The translations under genes and the position numbers were made by a program. A stretch of 64,000 nucleotides of DNA from Microstegium vimineum (Eukaryota > Streptophyta > Magnoliopsida > Poales > Poaceae), in assembly GCA_022036555.1 (NCBI GenBank), contig CM039129.1, forward strand, positions 34,254,051 to 34,318,050, written 5' to 3'. The notes under the pieces were generated by a model, which saw only the letters and a program-made list of their open reading frames with translations, was not told where the DNA came from and did not search any database. Shown here piece after piece: positions 59,311 through 64,000 of the stretch (its first letter is position 1; each line of letters starts with the position of its first letter).

Positions 59311-60547
59311 GGTGAGATCCCCTTTCTCTTTGTTGTCCAATCGATTCTGAACAGTTGGAACGTGGAGATGCTGAGTGGCTGTGTGGCCTGGTGGGGATTT
59401 TTGTGATGACGAGGCTAAATTTGGGGGTGGCTATTGCGTGAGCTCAAATCGAAAAGCGGATCAGTTAGTTTTTTAGGATTAAACAGAATTGCTGGAATTT
59501 ATGAGTTGAGGATGTTATACGATGATGAAGTTAGGAGCATGACTCACTCAATCTTACTTGCTAAAGTTTGGGATTATGGAAGGTTTATCGTTATGTGCCT
59601 AGTTATAGTTTATTACTGTGTCAATTTCAGCTTGGCATGTCATGACCTGCCACACCGATGAGATTGGCTGGCTCCGCTGTTCGGACGCTCCGACCACTCA
59701 TCCCCACCCACCCACCCACTCACCTATCTAGGACCTAGGAGTAGGAAAATGAGTGCCTGTGGAAAATGAGTCTTTTTCTGGATATCGTTAAAAAAATAAA
59801 ATTTCTCCTGAGTTTGCTTTGGATACTTCTATACGGTGTTTTGAAGTTGCTATTCTACTATGTTTGGTCGTTCTCTTGTGTTCTGTCAGTTTGTCATGCC
59901 TGTGACTGTGAGATTGTGCACAGCAAGTTTAACTCTACTACCATGCGTGGAAAAGTACCCTACACAAAGTTTCTTTATGATAGTAGATGTTTCAGAAGAA
60001 CTACTCAGCAGTAATGATATTGAGTAGTGATGTTTACACTCGTCTTTTTTATGCCTACTTTGCTTTACTATATGTTGTAATCATTCCTACCTGAGTCTTC
60101 TTTAATCTACCCAATAGAAGAATTATTATGAAAAAGATCGAATTCCTAGTAATACTTCTATTGGGTTGATTAAATTGTCTCATTTCTTAGTTTTATGTAC
60201 TGCACACCAAGTGTACAACTCATTGTTGGTCTGTGGCAACTCTGCTAGTGCGTAAGCTATTAAATAATTAAATATTCAAATTGCATCTTGAAATGTTGAT
60301 AACTACTCTGCTAGTGCTTAGACGGATAAATTCTATATTGCAATATATTTAACTCCGTGATGTGCGCAACTGCTTGCTAATATAATGGTTCCAAATATTT
60401 GATGATTGAATTGTTGGTTGGCATTATGTGTGATGTTAAAATTATAAAGAACTCTCTGTTCTTATTTTGCTTTCTGTCAATTATGATTTGATCGAGTATC
60501 TATATTTTTGGTCAACTGAAGAATCTATTCCTCCCTGGTCCTTGCAG

Positions 60548-60847
60548 TTTCTAGTAGAGTAAGGGTTGCTATGAGGCTTAGGCCTAGGAATGCAGAAGAG
60601 TTGGCAACAGATGCAGATTTTGGTGATAATGTTGAACTTCAGCCAGAGGTGCAGCTTGGTTTCTCTTTAGCATGTTGTGACAATTGTTTTTTGTTGTCTA
60701 ACCTGATGAAAATTTGTTATGAAGCTCAAAAGGTTAAAGCTTCGTAAAAATAATTGGGAGTCAGAAACATACAAAATCGATGAAGTGCTCACAGAGTTTT
60801 CTTCACAAAAGCGAGTGTATGAAGTTGTTGCGAAACCAGTTGTGGAG
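60548..60847 (+). pseudogene. Fragment of an armadillo-repeat kinesin motor domain (two exons)
   Basis: Exon 60548-60648 (acceptor CTTGCAG) gives SSRVRVAMRLRPRNAEELA and GDNVELQPE. Exon 60725-60847 gives LKRLKLRKNNWESETYKIDE and SSQKRVYEVVAKPVVE and ends at a GT. These match consecutive stretches at the start of the kinesin motor of the plant ARK type. The P-loop, switch regions, rest of the motor and armadillo repeats are absent downstream, so no working motor can be made. Splice sites are kept, which favours a captured genomic copy over a processed one. Confidence 0.75.
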
Positions 60848-61604
60848 GTATATGAATCTCAAGCTCTTATCGCAACTTTTGGAGTTAATTATTTTGACCT
60901 TTCTATTTTTTTTTTCTCATTTCAAGGCATTCATAATAGGTTATATGATTCATTTACTGAATATTACATATGATGTAGCCACACGACTTTGCATATTGAA
61001 TGCGGCACGCGCACGGTCGAGGAGCTAGGTGCCCTGCGGGAAGTGCAGGATGGGTGGCCTTAGATTTTGGTTTCCCCCGTATTACTAGACTGCTTTGTTT
61101 TGGTTTTGTTTCTACTGATGTTGACTGCCTTCATGGATTGATTTGGGCTGTGCAGCGACTGGAGTTCTAGGAGGAATCGGTTCTCACGAGGACAACTGAA
61201 GCAGGCAGCCTGCTGCTGCTCATATGCTCATTTCATTCTTTGGTGGGTGAGTGGTTGGTGACAATTGCTTTTCCTTTTTGTTATTCTTATTGTTTTTTCA
61301 AGAAACGATATGCTTTCTATTTCTAGCAGTTTGTCAGTTCATAATTAAATTTGGACAAATAATAGACACGGAATTGAAAGAGTATGCATGTTTACCTGCT
61401 GATTATTGCGACAGCTACAGTGTATTGGCATGAACTATTTGGATGCTATTGCGCTAGAGCTTAAGAGCTGATTAAATGCCAAACTATCAATCATGAACTT
61501 AATTCTTAACACTGTTTTGCATAGCTCATGAACTTAATTTGCCTAATTTATAACCATATTATTGCTTAATTCCTAACACTAATATGCAATGTTGTTCTCT
61601 GCCG

Positions 61605-61662
61605 GTGCCTATGACCTTGCAGCTCTCAAGTACTGGGGTCCTGAGACTCTGCTCAACTTCCC
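61605..61662 (+). pseudogene. Single AP2-domain exon fragment (WRI1/AIL-like)
   Basis: AYDLAALKYWGPETLLNFP is followed by a GTAAGT donor. This is the conserved second half of a plant AP2 DNA-binding domain, with a wording closest to WRI1-type factors. The preceding exons and the rest of the gene are absent. It is in the same orientation as the kinesin fragment 0.8 kb upstream. Confidence 0.7.
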
Positions 61663-63582
61663 TGTAAGTCCCCCTCCTGTACCGATCCTCTGCTTGCTTG
61701 TCCAAGGAACACGAACACTGTCTGTCCCTGAAAAACTGTCTGTTCCTTATATATGCATAAAAAGGCAAGAATTGGCATTGTTTGCACCCAAAATAAGGTA
61801 GTGTTCTGTTCCCATTTACCCATTTAATAATTGTCAGTTAGATAACTTTCTGATAGATGTTGCCGCTTCTTACGGCAATTCAAACATTTGATCAGTGTGA
61901 AAGAGAATTCAAATTTTATTTGCACGTAGAATATCAGGTTTTGATATATTTGAATGTGATGCACTATGTTTTTGCTGTGAAACTGACAATTCTTGGGTGG
62001 ATGTTGCTGCAACTTGTGGTAAATATGGCCATTCAAATATGTGACCTGTGAAGTGTGAAAGGCACCCAGGGACTTCAAACTTGTATATTGAAGTCATTTA
62101 TATACATAATAATAAATTCAGCTTTTACATCATTACATGTAGTATCTAAAGTTTTGATTTATACACTGAAACTTCTAATTTGTTCTGACTGCTCTTATAT
62201 GTTGTGTACATTTGAAATATGCATAGATAGAATTTGAATATTCTACAAATTTTATCTTATTCTTTTTTTAGGAACAAATTTTATCTTGTTCTAGTAGACC
62301 TTTTTGTCCATATAAATGTCGTGCAACATTCTTTTGGTTCACATCTCCACATTACTATAGTGGCATCCGACCTTGTTTTTCAACATTTTCCTTTGGTATG
62401 TACCTTAAATGGTAAATGGTTGTAGATTTTGTATGTTTTTAGTGTCAAATCTACATACTTGGGTGCAGATAAGGCATGGGATATTGAATTCGGGTTGCAT
62501 TCATTAGTTTTTCATGCTTACAGTTCTGTGTATCACCATGTTTGTTTATCACAATGTGATGGCCTTTTGACTAGTAAGAATAGGCTAAATTACTTATTTA
62601 AGAAGACATTGTTGCCTAATGGATAACACTTAAATTGCCTAAGGAAATGCAATCCACTACAACATTATCTGCTCATCAACAATAGAGGCTCCAAGAACAT
62701 TCTATATCCTTGTTTTTTCAAGCGATAGCCTGCTTTCAGATACAGTAGGCATGAAATCCTGTTGGTTTGGTATGTGTTGAGTGCAAATATTAGTCAGTTG
62801 TATCTATTTGTTCTTGAAACATTGAATCTAGGAAATCATAGTTAAATTCTGGTGGACCATTATTCAAGTCTATGATGCTTGTGCTATTGTTCGCACACAA
62901 TGAAAAAACAATGTGTTAGTGTAGTGATTTATGTTTTTAACACAAGGCATCAAGAACAATACTGATTTGTGCAACATAGGCACCTCAATTAAGCAATAGT
63001 ACTGCTACTTTCAGACAATAATTGTCTTCTAATTAGGCAATATAAGGTTTTTATTTTTTAACATACGTATCATTTTTTATCTCCATCCATCACTGACACA
63101 TGTTGTCTTCTTTTTTAACATTCAGGATGCATGTTATGTACAGAGAAACAAGATGGAAGCCATGTACAAAGAAGATACAAAAATGTGTGATTTTTTCTTG
63201 TGACTGGATGTATAATGTTGTGCTCTAGAAAATTGTAAATGCAAATGTGTTCTTTTCTTAGATGTGTTTTTATCTCAATACATACAATCTCTAAAAGCAT
63301 ATGCTTGGGCCTGATTTGTCTATTTTTCCATAAACTGTGGTCTGTTTTTGGGGGCTGTGTTGTGAAGTCGGCGGGAAATTTTCTTCCGTGCACCAACAAA
63401 GCTAACAAAGCTAGCGTGATTAGTAATTGCCGAAAAAGTAATATAGTAATGTATTTTTTTTACCAAAAATGGTAAAGCCGTGCGATATGTTTATATTATC
63501 TTGCCAAAAAAGGTTAGTTTCTCAATTAGCATCTTGCCAAAAATAGTTTCTTTTCTTTATTTGGACTGTGTGTGTCATAAGC
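61663..63582. other. AT-rich DNA, no gene seen
   Basis: GTTGCCGCTTCTTACGGCAA at about 61860 and GTTGCTGCAACTTGTGGTAA at about 62003, each followed by ATTCAAA and GTGTGAAAG, look like two diverged copies of one ~60-bp stretch. Nothing else supported. Confidence 0.4.
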
Positions 63583-63604
63583 CTAACGCATGCACGTGCG
63601 TTAG
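63583..63604. repeat. Short hairpin, possible Helitron-type 3' end
   Basis: CTAACGCA and TGCGTTAG are perfect 8-bp arms around TGCACG, followed by CCACTTCCTTTTAATATATAG. A GC-rich hairpin shortly before a T-rich tail is the pattern of Helitron 3' ends, but the usual CTRR terminus is not clear. Confidence 0.35.
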
Positions 63605-63954
63605 CCACTTCCTTTTAATATATAGCGAGAAAGACAGTTATTTAGGGATAGAGAAAGTAATAATTAGTGAAAATTGTCAACCCATAAAACGTGGTTTTGT
63701 GCATGGCACACCGTGCTAGTCGATTTAGTCTCTATCACACTAAGTAACCATGGTTTTTGTTCATAGCACAGTACATCTATTATTTTAATCTTTTGGACCA
63801 AGAGTATGTTAGAGTGGACGCTTGTACCCTTGTTGGCTTGTTGCTGCTGCTCCTTTGTGCTGGGTGTAAGGGTGTTGCCAAACGAGGCAGCACACAACAC
63901 GCTGCATGCTGACCCTGTGACCCCAGTATCGCCATAGCTCATAATTAAAAGTTA

Positions 63955-64000
63955 TACTCTCTATTCTAAATTATAAGACATAGCATTTTAAGTTTGACCA
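63955..64000. mobile_element. Start of a Stowaway-like MITE cut by the window edge
   Basis: TACTCTCTATTCTAAATTAT then AAGACATAGCATTTTAAG is similar to the left end of the element at 45576. Confidence 0.4.

Noticed and set aside
1..64000. CRISPR-like arrays, bacterial operons, tRNA or rRNA genes
   Set aside because: No evenly spaced identical repeats with unique spacers, no operon-like gene spacing, and no recognisable tRNA or rRNA sequence. All coding loci have plant-type introns.

Overview
This window is nuclear DNA from a grass, probably a panicoid (sorghum/sugarcane-like) species. It has intron-rich plant genes with GT-AG introns and GC-rich first exons, and the intergenic space is packed with grass-type transposons: CACTA elements with GGGACTAAAG subterminal hairpins, Tourist- and Stowaway-like MITEs, a copia-type gag element, LINE and Mutator-like elements. 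The species is an inference from repeat style, not from a database match.

Four host loci can be modelled exon by exon. Two CBP60-type calmodulin-binding protein genes lie on the + strand about 21 kb apart. The first (8.5-12.5 kb) has ten exons and an open frame of 650 codons. The second (29.2-33.0 kb) keeps the same exon plan but carries a 23-bp deletion in exon 5, a lost splice donor and no C-terminal calmodulin-binding segment, so it is most likely a pseudogene. A vacuolar H+-ATPase subunit F gene (41.6-44.2 kb, +; 130 aa, four coding exons) and a CTP synthase gene (50.3-56.3 kb, -; 580 aa, 22 coding exons, all junctions in phase) face each other tail to tail.

The rest is mobile DNA. From 0.6 to 6.5 kb lies a CACTA element with three minus-strand cargo genes: an apparently intact GRF zinc-finger/membrane protein, a broken TNP2 transposase, and an Ulp1-like cysteine protease. 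From 15.95 to 25.3 kb lies a well-delimited LTR retrotransposon (minus orientation) with LTRs, PBS, PPT and a perfect 5-bp target duplication. It encodes only gag and is inserted into an older related LTR relic. A hAT-type MITE, a CACTA remnant with a ~150-bp tandem array, and a 5'-truncated L1-type LINE fill 34.4-40.4 kb. A Mutator-like element with ~250-bp terminal inverted repeats and a GC-rich core sits at 46.1-47.1 kb. A MITE nested in a MITE and a solo LTR follow at 48.4-49.9 kb. Several TTA/TAA-flanked Tourist-like MITEs sit inside introns of the CBP60, VHA-F and CTPS genes.

The last 5 kb (58.7-63.6 kb) holds exons from unrelated genes: two kinesin-motor exons of the armadillo-kinesin type and one AP2-domain exon, with a hairpin near the end. 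This looks like a gene-capturing transposon such as a Helitron or Pack-MULE. No tRNA, rRNA or CRISPR array was seen.
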